Shown here piece by piece: positions 48,394 to 56,889 of a stretch of DNA of 60,152 nucleotides. This DNA is from Syntrophaceae bacterium UBA5619 (GTDB lineage: Bacteria; Desulfobacterota; Syntrophia; Syntrophales; UBA5619). Numbering within the stretch: the first letter of the stretch is position 1; the number at the start of each line of letters is the position of its first letter. Below the pieces are notes generated by a model. It was not told the DNA's origin, ran no database searches, and worked only from the letters and a program-made list of their open reading frames with translations. The position numbers and the translations under genes are program-made. The DNA lies in contig DIKL01000072.1 of NCBI GenBank assembly GCA_002424545.1, positions 1 through 60,152 on the forward strand. Reading direction: 5' to 3'.

Positions 48394-49249
48394 GGGAAGC
48401 GGGACCCGCTGGATGTTTCTGCTCTTCTTCACGCCGGTCGCCCTCTGGCTGCTGCTTCTGCTGATCCTGCCCCATTTTGAACTGCTCCGGATGTCTGTCA
48501 TGAAAGGGGAAGCCGGCGCCGGAATGGGTGTCACGTGGGACAACTACCTCGGGTTCTTTCAGGAGCCGATCTACTGGGCCACCTTCGTTCGCACCGCCCT
48601 CTACTCCGTGGTGGTGACCCTGATCGTGCTTGTCGTCTCTCTCCCCATCGCCTTTTACACAACCAAGATCGCCGGGGTGAAGATCCAGGGCTTTCTGCTG
48701 GTCCTGCTGCTGCTCCCCTTCTGGGTCAGCGAACTCATCCGGGTCTACGGCTGGATGATCATCCTCCGGGAAAGCGGGGTTCTCAATAACTTCATGTCCT
48801 CTCTGGGACTCTGGGACAAGCCGGTGGAACTCCTCTACAACGACGCGGTTATGATCATGGGACTCGTTTATACGACCCTTTTGTTCATGATCGTCCCGAT
48901 CATCGGCGTCATGGAGAGCCTCGACGACTCCCTGATCGAGGCCGCCTACGATCTGGGCGCGGGCAAGATCACCATCTGGCGGAAGATCATCATCCCTTAT
49001 GCGATGCCGGGGATCATGTCCGGGAGCATCGTCGTGTTCATGATCGTGCTCGGGAGCTATCTGACGCCGAAACTGATGGGAGGGAAAAACTCCCTGTGGT
49101 TCACCGAGCAGATCTACAACCAGTTTATCACCTATTTCAATTGGAACCAGGGCTCGGCCTTCGGGTTTCTCCTTTTGCTCCTGTCGTCGGGGATCATCTG
49201 GGTGGCCCTCAAGGTAACGCGCCAGAAACTCAGTGATGTATTGAAATGA
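48383..49249 (+). CDS. potB: ABC transporter permease, PotB type
   Basis: A 288-residue inner-membrane permease with six helices (about 12-34, 68-92, 98-120, 155-175, 208-232 and 255-278). The EAA loop EAAYDLGAGKITIWRKIIIP (about 195-214) is the ATPase-docking site, and FWVSELIRVYGWM before it is characteristic of PotB. It pairs with PotC. It overlaps potA by 11 bases and potC by four, so all four genes are coupled. Confidence 0.9.
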   Translation: MNPKGSGTRWMFLLFFTPVALWLLLLLILPHFELLRMSVMKGEAGAGMGVTWDNYLGFFQEPIYWATFVRTALYSVVVTLIVLVVSLPIAFYTTKIAGVKIQGFLLVLLLLPFWVSELIRVYGWMIILRESGVLNNFMSSLGLWDKPVELLYNDAVMIMGLVYTTLLFMIVPIIGVMESLDDSLIEAAYDLGAGKITIWRKIIIPYAMPGIMSGSIVVFMIVLGSYLTPKLMGGKNSLWFTEQIYNQFITYFNWNQGSAFGFLLLLLSSGIIWVALKVTRQKLSDVLK

Positions 49250-50103
49250 TCCGATCTTTGCCTCGATCCGGCCTCTACAGGTGGGGCTTCAACTCCTACG
49301 TCCTTTTCTATTTCTTCTTCCTGTTTGCGCCGCTGCTGGTCACCTGCGTGCTGGCCTTCAACGACTCCATGTTCCCCTCGCTTCCCTGGAAGGGATTCAC
49401 CCTCGACTGGTTTTTCAGCGACGGGCCGCAGAAGATCGGTTTCTTCCATGACCAGAAGAACCTGCGCAGTCTCTTCGTCTCCCTGAAGGTGGCCTTCAGC
49501 GTCACGATACTCTCCACGCTGCTGGGGACATGCGCGGCCTTTCTGTTCGAGCAGGAGGACTTCCGCTTCAAGAACGCGATGTATTTTCTGATGCTGGCGC
49601 CGCTGGTGATTCCCGGCGTCATCCTGGGGATCTCGATCCTGCTGTTCACCAATACTCTCGGCCTCTTTTTCGAGAAAGGATTCGGATGGGACGTGGAACT
49701 GCTCCGACCCGGCTACTGGCTCGTCGTCTTCGGGCAGGTCTCCTTCATTTCCACTTTCGTGGCCCTCGTCGTGACCGCCCGTCTGCGGAAGTTCGACCGG
49801 ACCCTCGAAGAGGCGGCCATGAACCTCGGCGCGAGCCGCATCGGGGCGATCTGGCACATCACGCTCCGTTACCTCAGGCCCGCCCTCACCAGCAGCGCTG
49901 CCGTAGCCTTTCTGATGTCTTTCGAGAACTTCAACACCACCCTCTTTCTCGTAGGGTCCGAATCGACCATCCCGATCACACTTTACCTGCAGGTCCGTGA
50001 CGGCTCGACGCCGGTGATCAATGCGATCTCCTTCATCCTGATCCTCACGTCGTCCGTTATTGCCCTGGCCAACCTGTTCTTCGCAAGGAAAGAGACGACG
50101 TAA
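49246..50103 (+). CDS. potC: ABC transporter permease, PotC type
   Basis: A 285-residue six-helix permease. The EAA loop EEAAMNLGASRIGAIWHITL (about 191-210) is intact, and FENFNTTLFLVGSESTIPI matches the PotC end region. It begins in the potB stop (ATGA) and is the partner half of the translocation pore. The operon continues into a DHH-phosphoesterase gene 25 bases further on, a non-standard neighbour for a polyamine transporter. Confidence 0.9.
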   Translation: MIRSLPRSGLYRWGFNSYVLFYFFFLFAPLLVTCVLAFNDSMFPSLPWKGFTLDWFFSDGPQKIGFFHDQKNLRSLFVSLKVAFSVTILSTLLGTCAAFLFEQEDFRFKNAMYFLMLAPLVIPGVILGISILLFTNTLGLFFEKGFGWDVELLRPGYWLVVFGQVSFISTFVALVVTARLRKFDRTLEEAAMNLGASRIGAIWHITLRYLRPALTSSAAVAFLMSFENFNTTLFLVGSESTIPITLYLQVRDGSTPVINAISFILILTSSVIALANLFFARKETT

Positions 50104-50128
50104 ATGCCTTGCTCCGGAGAAACGACCG

Positions 50129-51337
50129 ATGATTGAAGAACTTTTTAACGCCATGGATAAAGCCCTGGATGAACTGTCCCGCAAACAGGGGAAAACGGTT
50201 CGGCTTTTCCACCATAACGATGCGGACGGCCTGACCTCCGCAGCCATCCTGACCCGGGCCTTCGAACGAACAGGCCGGCAGGTCCGGCGCTGCTCCCTGG
50301 AGAAACCCTATCCGGCGGTTCTGGAGAGGATCTTTGACCGGCAGGGCGAAGTTATCGTTTTTGCCGATTTCGCAGGCCGGATCGCTCCCATGATTTCCGG
50401 GCTGAACCGGGGAAGGAATCTGGTCTTGATCCTGGATCACCATGTCGCCTCCCCCGCAACCGATCCGCAGGTCCACAACCTCGATCCCGATCTCTACGGT
50501 CTGAAGGGGGATCTGGATATCTCTGCCTCCGTTACCTGCTATCTCTTTGCAAAGCGGATGGATGATGACAATGCCGATCTGTCCGCCCTCGCCGCGCTGG
50601 GCGCCGTCGGCGACGAGTTCTTCCTTGAAGGAAAGCTGGCCGGAGAAAATCGAAAGGCCGTTCTCGAAGCCGTCGCCCGGGGAGAGGGGAGAATTGAAGA
50701 GAGGGAAACGGGCGAAACCTACTTTTTTTTAACCCCGCGGGGGGAAAGCGAGGGAAGTTCCCTGGCTGAATACCTCGAAACGCTGGGTGCCGTCGGATAC
50801 TACCGGGAGGGACCGGAGGCGGGCGTGGCGGTATGCCTGCAAGGCCCCACCGCAGTTTCCGACCGGATGCACGCGGAACTGAAGGAACTGAAGCAGGAGA
50901 GATTCAAACGGGAGATCGAAAGGCTGCAAGCGGGGGATCTGCACAGAACCGATCATATGCAGTGGTTTCACGTGGAGGACCGCTTCGATCCGATGGGGGT
51001 CAAGATGATCGGCGCCTTCTGCGAGGTCATCCGCAACATGGATTTCATCGATCCCAGGAAATATCTGGCCGGTTTCCAACGTCTCCCCGACTTCATCCCC
51101 GGATACGGACCCGTGGGGATGGAGGACGTCAAGGTCTCCATGCGCGTTTCCGGATGGATGGAGGGGCAGATCCGGGGTAAGAAGGCCATGGGATTGAACC
51201 GGCTTCTGCCTGAGGCAACGGCCGCGGTAGGCGGATTTTCAGATGCCTGTCACAGTCTCGCGGCAGCGACGACGGTCGGGGCTGGAAAAGAAAAGCAGTT
51301 GATTGCCGAGATGGAGAAGATCCTGGCTGGGAAATAG
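50129..51337 (+). CDS. DHH-family phosphoesterase
   Basis: A 402-residue protein. The DHH motifs are the N-terminal FHHNDADGLTSAAIL (27-41), FADFAG (78-83) and ILDHHVAS (101-108), and the DHHA1-like C-terminus carries GGFSDACHSLAAATTVGAG. These families hydrolyse phosphodiester or nanoRNA bonds with Mn2+ (RecJ, NrnA, GdpP). It is longer than NrnA and lacks the RecJ core order, so its substrate is open. The start at 50129 has GGAGA nine bases upstream. It lies between potC and a mevalonate-kinase-like gene in one probable operon. Confidence 0.82.
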   Translation: MIEELFNAMDKALDELSRKQGKTVRLFHHNDADGLTSAAILTRAFERTGRQVRRCSLEKPYPAVLERIFDRQGEVIVFADFAGRIAPMISGLNRGRNLVLILDHHVASPATDPQVHNLDPDLYGLKGDLDISASVTCYLFAKRMDDDNADLSALAALGAVGDEFFLEGKLAGENRKAVLEAVARGEGRIEERETGETYFFLTPRGESEGSSLAEYLETLGAVGYYREGPEAGVAVCLQGPTAVSDRMHAELKELKQERFKREIERLQAGDLHRTDHMQWFHVEDRFDPMGVKMIGAFCEVIRNMDFIDPRKYLAGFQRLPDFIPGYGPVGMEDVKVSMRVSGWMEGQIRGKKAMGLNRLLPEATAAVGGFSDACHSLAAATTVGAGKEKQLIAEMEKILAGK

Positions 51338-51377
51338 GGGGCAGTTCCCCTGTTTCGAGATTGAATGGGGGTAAAAC

Positions 51378-52367
51378 ATGGGCAAAGGTAAGGGTTACGG
51401 CAAGACGATCCTCATCGGGGATCAGTTCGTCCTGGAAGAGGTGCCGGCGATCGTCTCGGCCATCGCCTATGAAACGGAGGCCGTCGTCGAAAGGCTGGAA
51501 AGCAAGGGGCGGGACGGTAAGGGATGGATCCTGGAGGACCGCCGCCAGGAGGTCCCGGGATACAAGGAAAGCAAGAAGGAAAAACAGGTCGAGTCAATCG
51601 ACCGGATCCTCCGGGTCATGGGCATCGACACGGGGAAAACCCCTCTGCGGATCATCTTCGGGGGATCGCTCCTCGCGGGGAGCGGAATCGGAGCCAGCGC
51701 GGCCGGCTGCGTGGCTCTGGCCCGCGCGCTCAATGAGGAGTTTCATCTGGGGCTCCCCATCGAAGAGATCAACCGGATTGCCTGGGAAGGGGAGTTCCCC
51801 TACCACGGGATCCCCAGCGGTGTGGATAACACGGCGTCCTGTTACGGCGGCCTCCTCTTCTACCGAATCCTGGAGGGGGAGAAGAGTGCAACGCCGATCT
51901 CGGTCCGGGAACCGATCCCGGTGGTTCTGGCCAACAGCGGGATCTCGGCGGATACAAAGCTGTTGGACGGCTTGGTGGAGGACGAAAAAAACAAGAACCC
52001 CAAACGGTTCCGGGAACGGATGGACCTCATCACGGCGCAATCCTTCCGGATGAGGGAAAGCTTGATGATGCGGGATCTTGCTGACGTCGGGCATCTTATG
52101 GTCGCCAATCATGAGATCCTGGTCGATATGGGGCTCTCGCACGAAAAACTCGATTATCTCTGCCGACTGGCACTGAAACAAGGCGCATCGGGAGCCAAGC
52201 TCACGGGTGGCGGAATGGGAGGCTATATGATCGCGCTGACGCCGGAGCCGGAGGTGCAGAACCGTGTGGCCGAAGCGATGGAGCGGGAAGGGTTTCCCGT
52301 GATCCGGACCAGCGTCGGAGGGACGGGAGCCGAGGATCGGAGGCGGGGCGATTCCTGGCCGGGTTGA
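51378..52367 (+). CDS. mevalonate kinase-like GHMP kinase
   Basis: A 329-residue GHMP kinase. The N-terminus (GKTILIGDQFVLEEVPAIVS) parallels the GEHxVxxGxPAIV segment of mevalonate kinase, with Glu-His replaced by Asp-Gln. The ATP loop is GSGIGASAAG (101-110), the substrate Asp is in SGVDNTASCYGG, and the C-terminal glycine motif is KLTGGGMGGY. It would phosphorylate mevalonate or a similar alcohol. No other mevalonate-pathway gene is in the window. A GGGGGT precedes the ATG. Confidence 0.8.
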   Translation: MGKGKGYGKTILIGDQFVLEEVPAIVSAIAYETEAVVERLESKGRDGKGWILEDRRQEVPGYKESKKEKQVESIDRILRVMGIDTGKTPLRIIFGGSLLAGSGIGASAAGCVALARALNEEFHLGLPIEEINRIAWEGEFPYHGIPSGVDNTASCYGGLLFYRILEGEKSATPISVREPIPVVLANSGISADTKLLDGLVEDEKNKNPKRFRERMDLITAQSFRMRESLMMRDLADVGHLMVANHEILVDMGLSHEKLDYLCRLALKQGASGAKLTGGGMGGYMIALTPEPEVQNRVAEAMEREGFPVIRTSVGGTGAEDRRRGDSWPG

Positions 52368-52396
52368 TATAGCGGTCTGAAATCCGGTTCATTCCG

Positions 52397-52496
52397 GTCC
52401 ACCGCGAACCTTCAGACCTTTATGGGCCTCATCGGCGGCATGCTGCCCGCGTTGCGCGCTTCCCGGATGAAGATCGTCGAAGCCCTGAGAGCGGCG
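52397..52496 (+). pseudogene. degraded 3' end of an FtsX-type permease gene
   Basis: From 52422 the sequence repeats the last 75 bases of the permease at 44413-45588 with five differences, none of which changes the encoded residues (MGLIGGMLPALRASRMKIV...). Upstream, ACCGCGAACCTTCAGACCTT matches an earlier stretch of the same gene, but about 23 codons between the two parts are deleted. The reading runs on past the normal stop (CAG in place of TAG). Confidence 0.75.
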
Positions 52497-52509
52497 CAGC
52501 AGAACGTCC

Positions 52510-54864
52510 TCAGCGCTTCAGGTGCTTCATGATCGCCTTGAACTGGCTTTTCCCGTCGAGCCCGGCCTCGGCCATGACCATGTGGGCCTGTCCGCTCCCG
52601 AGGTAATTTCCTTTCCGGTAGGGATGAAGCGTCATCTCCCGACCCCGGTCGGAACGGATCCAGCGGTACATTGTCGGCAGCGTGAAACCGGTGATGCCCA
52701 TCGCCCTTTTCGCATGCTCCTCCGGAAAGATTTTTTCCTGCGTGCGGCTTGGCAGGAAGTCGAAAAGTTCGGCGCTGGCCACATAATAGACAAACAGATC
52801 GACGCCCTTCTTTTCCAGCAGAGGCAGCGTCTCCTCCACAAAGGCGTATCCCACCTCGCTTCCCTGCAGGACCACGACGCCGGCATTTTTGTTTCTCGCC
52901 TTGCGGAGAAGATAAACCCCGGCGGCAGCCGCGTTTGCCGGCGGAAGCCCCAGGGCTTCTCGGTCGATCACCGTCTCGGTCGGCCGGGTGACGAACGGCG
53001 CGATGATCGCCGGACGCCGGTTCAGCGCCGTCGCCATCAACGGCCACAGCTCCTGCGGGTCCCAGGGCGTAAGGGTTGCCATCGTCCCCCGCGGAAAGTT
53101 CTCCTGCAGGATCTGAAGCGGCTGCGGGTCGGCATGGGTGGGCCCGTCCTCACCGGTTTTCAGTCCCGCGTGGGCGCAGACGAGGATGATCGGCCGGTAA
53201 GGCCCCTTCTCCAGCGACTGCCGGGCCTGGTTTCCAATCGCGTGCAGGCGCGCCGCGATGTGGCCGAGGGGCGCCAGGAAGGCCCCATACGAGGAACCGG
53301 CCCCGCTGTGATGCCCGAAGGAGGCGAGTCCGGAAAGGATCGCCGTCATCGCATCTTCGCAGATGCCCCCCGTCGCCAACAACCTGGATCCCGGGTTGGC
53401 AGCCGCATTGTAGTAGCCGCCGTCAAATCCCTGCCCCACGGTGATCAGGCTCGTCGAACCGAGAAGGTCGGCGGCCGCGGCGAAGAGAGCGCCGTTCCCG
53501 GCACGGTTGTAGTAATTTAGAATGCGACCGAACTCCGCCCGGAGCGTCGTGCCGACACCCGGCGTCAGCGCAAGCTCCTTCGGCGTTTTCCCGGCGGATT
53601 TCCTTGCGATCTCGTAGACGGCGTCGATCCGCGGCCCGTTGCTTCGGGGCTTGCGCCCACGCCGGTTCAGCCTTTCCCGCGACGCCTTGAGCCTTTCAAC
53701 GATCATGGCCGCCAGCGCCTGATTGTTCTCCAGTGTCTTCCGTACAGCCTTCAGGGACTCCCAGAAACATTCCTCCAGAATACCCGCTTCCTTTCCGCCC
53801 CGGCACCGCTGGTTGCCGCTCTCGCAACGCGGCAGAGAACCCTCCACGGACGCCAGAAACGGCTTCAGGGTTTCGAAGAAGCCGTCGGCACAGAGCTTGT
53901 GTCCCGCCCCGTGGGAAGCCTTCCCCTCGATGCCGTAACGCCACCCCTTGGTCGTCCGGTAGACGACGGCCGTTGGTTGGCTGTTCTTCATCTTCAAGGC
54001 CATCCGCTGGGCCGCGCAGATCTGCTGCCAGTCCGTTCCATCGGCAACGGAGATCACGTTCCAGTCGTGAACGTACGCCAGTTCCGCCGGCGTCCACTGG
54101 ACATAATCCCCGGGGACCGATCCCTCCCGGCAGACATGATTGCTGTCGATCGACGCCTGATTCCAGTCGATGTGGAGAATCACGTTCCGCAGCGAGGCCG
54201 TCCCCGCGGCCGCCAGGGCTTCGCTGACCCGGCCGGGCGTGAGGCCGCCCTCCCCTTCCACAATGTGAACCCGCGGCGCGTCTTGTCCAAAATAATCCAT
54301 CGCGCCCAGGGCAAGGCCGATCGAACTCCCCAGTCCGACGCCCGATGCGCCGGTCGCAAGACGGACAAACGGGGTCGCCGGAGTCGGATGGCCGTCCAAA
54401 ACCTTTGCATGGAGCTTCCGGAGAAGGGCCGTCTTCGTGATGGGATTCCGCCGGAACCCGAGCAGGTCCTCCAGACGGATCCGGAAGCGCTCCTCCCCGG
54501 GCAGAAGTTCGGGCGCCGCGATCCGAAGGGCCTCGTCCCGCAACGCCCAGAGAGAATAGAGACCCATGGTCTTATGACCGGCGGCAAACGAGATCATGTC
54601 GGCATCCTCCCGTTGCGGACGGGAAATATCATAGTCGAGCGAATCGAACAGAAGGCCCGCCAGAAATCGCCCGGCGGAGATGGATCCGCCCGGGTGGCCC
54701 GAAGCCGGGACATAATTGAACAACAGCGTGCACATCGTCCGGTAAATCAAATCGAAATCTTCGAGAAGCTTGACTTGCCTGACGGACACGGGAGGTTTCC
54801 CGACCTTCGCTTCATCCGCAACATCAACATACGTTCCCCTTCTCGGTCCAAGAGTAAGCGCCAT
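52510..54864 (-). CDS. transketolase-like protein, enlarged
   Basis: A 784-residue thiamine-diphosphate enzyme, compared with about 620-680 for ordinary transketolase. Landmarks are YVPASGHPGGSISAG (51-65), GASGVGLGSSIGLALG, the pyrophosphate region VEGEGGLTPGRVSEALA (GDG is replaced by GEG), ICEDAMTAILSGLA and GEDGPTHADP near 571-580. The GEG variation and extra residues around 330-450 (with a Cys-rich LPRCESGNQRCRGG) set it apart from housekeeping Tkt. It moves ketol units between sugar phosphates if active. The start at 54864 has a GGAGC site. It is convergent with the remnants to its left. Confidence 0.8.
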   Translation of the reverse strand: MALTLGPRRGTYVDVADEAKVGKPPVSVRQVKLLEDFDLIYRTMCTLLFNYVPASGHPGGSISAGRFLAGLLFDSLDYDISRPQREDADMISFAAGHKTMGLYSLWALRDEALRIAAPELLPGEERFRIRLEDLLGFRRNPITKTALLRKLHAKVLDGHPTPATPFVRLATGASGVGLGSSIGLALGAMDYFGQDAPRVHIVEGEGGLTPGRVSEALAAAGTASLRNVILHIDWNQASIDSNHVCREGSVPGDYVQWTPAELAYVHDWNVISVADGTDWQQICAAQRMALKMKNSQPTAVVYRTTKGWRYGIEGKASHGAGHKLCADGFFETLKPFLASVEGSLPRCESGNQRCRGGKEAGILEECFWESLKAVRKTLENNQALAAMIVERLKASRERLNRRGRKPRSNGPRIDAVYEIARKSAGKTPKELALTPGVGTTLRAEFGRILNYYNRAGNGALFAAAADLLGSTSLITVGQGFDGGYYNAAANPGSRLLATGGICEDAMTAILSGLASFGHHSGAGSSYGAFLAPLGHIAARLHAIGNQARQSLEKGPYRPIILVCAHAGLKTGEDGPTHADPQPLQILQENFPRGTMATLTPWDPQELWPLMATALNRRPAIIAPFVTRPTETVIDREALGLPPANAAAAGVYLLRKARNKNAGVVVLQGSEVGYAFVEETLPLLEKKGVDLFVYYVASAELFDFLPSRTQEKIFPEEHAKRAMGITGFTLPTMYRWIRSDRGREMTLHPYRKGNYLGSGQAHMVMAEAGLDGKSQFKAIMKHLKR

Positions 54865-55105
54865 CGTCTGCTCCTTTTTTTGGGAATTGCGTTTTCTTTT
54901 CATCGGTATTGCCCGGTTTCGATACTGCCCCGCCCGGAATCGGACCTCATCATCGTTCGACAGATGAAACCTGTCAAGCGCTAAATCGGGTTGCGTCAAA
55001 TCGAGATCTCGAATCCGGATCGAAAGTCCGACGTTGACAGTGAGGGCGGCCTTTCCTATACTCTACCTCAATGAACACCCTTGATAACCGAAAGGAAAAG
55101 GCCCC

Positions 55106-56260
55106 TTGAAACGCAGACTCGTTGTATTGATTCTCTCTCTGGCCCTGACCCACCTGTTGCTGTTCCCCGCGAGCGGGTCGGAACCCGTCGCATCCCCGGA
55201 GATCGCGCAACGGGTCTCCGACCACTTTGACGGCAATCTTTACTTCAATCCCGCCATTTCGCAGCCTTCGCCGGGCTCAGAACCGAAACGCAGCAGGCCG
55301 TCATGGATCTGGCGGTTCATGTTCGGCAACGAATGGCCCGAATGGCCGGAAGTCAAGGACATGACGCCCGGGCAGCCACCCGCCGTTCGCGTGCCGACAG
55401 GCGTTCTCTCCGTGATCCCCGTCGGCCATGCCACATTTCTCATTCAGATGGACGGGCTCAATATCCTCATCGATCCCATCTGGTCGGACCGCTGCAGCCC
55501 GGTTTCCTGGGCGGGCCCCAAACGGCACCGCGAGCCGGGCATCCGCTTCGAAGACCTGCCGGCAATCGACCTGGTGCTCGTGTCCCACAATCATTACGAT
55601 CATCTGGATCTCCCCACGCTGAGCCGCCTCGCCGGAAGGGGAACTCCGAAAGCCATCGTGCCGCTCGGCAACCTCGCCCTCGTCCGGGGCGCGGGCCTTT
55701 CCTCCGTGGATGAGTTGGACTGGTGGCAGTCGATCCGCATCTCTCCGGACGTGACGATTACGCTGGTTCCGGCACAGCATTTCTCATCGCGAACCCTGTG
55801 GGACCGCAACCGAACGCTCTGGGGAGGGTTTGTCGTCTCCGGACCGGCCGGCAACGTCTTCTTTGCCGGAGACACGGGATACGGACCCCATTTCCGAGAA
55901 ATCGCGCGCCGTTTTTCGCCGATCCGGGCGGCGCTGCTCCCGATTTCGCCGTTCCGGCCGCAACGATTTCAAGGCCTCCTCCCGTATTCTTCCGGCGTCC
56001 ACATGGGACCGGCGGAGGCCGTCCAGGCGCACCTGGATCTGGGCGCGCAGCTCAGCATCGCCTCGCACTTCCAGGTCTTCCAGTTGGGAGCGGATGGATT
56101 CGAAGACGCGGTCAATGAGTTGATGGCGACATTGCCGGCGCGAAATCTGAAGCCCGACGCGTTCCTCGCCCCGATGCCCGGCAGGGCCATAATGCTGACG
56201 AAGAATCCCCCGGAAACCGGCGGTCCGCAACACCCCGAGATTTACGGCCTGAATCGATAA
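55106..56260 (+). CDS. exported metallo-beta-lactamase-fold hydrolase (NAPE-PLD/UlaG type)
   Basis: A 384-residue protein. Residues 1-25 are a signal peptide (MKRRLVVLILSLALTHLLLF, then PASG), so it is exported. The MBL domain has VGHATFLIQMDGLNILIDP, the zinc motif SHNHYDHLD, RTLWGGFVV and FFAGDTGYGPHF; this order matches the NAPE-phospholipase D/UlaG-like group. The reaction is likely hydrolysis of a phosphodiester or lactone. The start is TTG at 55106 after AAAGGAAAAGG. It is divergent from the transketolase gene. Confidence 0.85.
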   Translation: MKRRLVVLILSLALTHLLLFPASGSEPVASPEIAQRVSDHFDGNLYFNPAISQPSPGSEPKRSRPSWIWRFMFGNEWPEWPEVKDMTPGQPPAVRVPTGVLSVIPVGHATFLIQMDGLNILIDPIWSDRCSPVSWAGPKRHREPGIRFEDLPAIDLVLVSHNHYDHLDLPTLSRLAGRGTPKAIVPLGNLALVRGAGLSSVDELDWWQSIRISPDVTITLVPAQHFSSRTLWDRNRTLWGGFVVSGPAGNVFFAGDTGYGPHFREIARRFSPIRAALLPISPFRPQRFQGLLPYSSGVHMGPAEAVQAHLDLGAQLSIASHFQVFQLGADGFEDAVNELMATLPARNLKPDAFLAPMPGRAIMLTKNPPETGGPQHPEIYGLNR

Positions 56261-56377
56261 ACGGACAGCAGGCTCTGCGGACGACGTTCACGATGCTCCT
56301 TGCGTGTACGGTTCAACATTCCCGGTGCAGAATCAAGCGGCAGTCAGGATCAAGCATTTGATTTCCGGCAGACAAAA

Positions 56378-56409
56378 AAACAGGCGCATGCCGCGGCACG
56401 TGCCTGTTT
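56378..56409. terminator. bidirectional terminator
   Basis: AAACAGGC and GCCTGTTT form an 8-bp stem with a nested TGCC-GC-GGCA hairpin. A run of seven T follows on the minus strand, serving the biotin-carrier gene; the plus side has GTTTCATTTT, serving the exported hydrolase gene. Confidence 0.8.
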
Positions 56410-56448
56410 CATTTTCATCTCTACCGGAAATATTCCGAAACGGAAGCG

Positions 56449-56664
56449 CTACTCGATGATGATCATCACCTGTTCCGTCTCCACGGAATCATTGGCCTTG
56501 ACCTTGATCTCCTTCACGGTCCCGTCGGCGGGCGCGTAAATCGGATTTTCCATCTTCATGGCCTCGAGCATGAGAAGCTCGTCGTCTTCCTTCACCTGAT
56601 CGCCGACCTTGACCAGAACATCCAGGATTTTCCCCGGCATCGGGGCTTTCACCTCTACACTCAT
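56449..56664 (-). CDS. stand-alone biotin carrier domain protein
   Basis: A 71-residue protein that is only a biotinyl domain: APMPGKILDVLVKVGDQV, then the biotinylation motif LMLEAMKMENPI with Lys in MKM, and DGTVKEIKV. It carries carboxyl groups for a biotin-dependent carboxylase or decarboxylase such as methylmalonyl-CoA or glutaconyl-CoA decarboxylase. No carboxylase subunit is adjacent. GGAGG precedes the start at 56664; upstream codons to 56703 are open but lack a ribosome site. Confidence 0.87.
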   Translation of the reverse strand: MSVEVKAPMPGKILDVLVKVGDQVKEDDELLMLEAMKMENPIYAPADGTVKEIKVKANDSVETEQVMIIIE

Positions 56665-56889
56665 TCCCTTTACCTCCTTGAATGTGATGAATTGATTCTT
56701 CAAACGTTTGCAGCATCGTTTTGCTGCAGCCTTTTGCGCCTCTCTACCCGATGTCCCGGAGACGTTTCCCCGCCGGACGATGGGCCTTGATCTAAGGCGA
56801 CTTGTGAGCGAATGCTTTTACACTCCCCTGCCCATCCTGTCAAGATCAAATTGCAGAGGGCGACCGGGAACCAATGGATTTCACCCACG

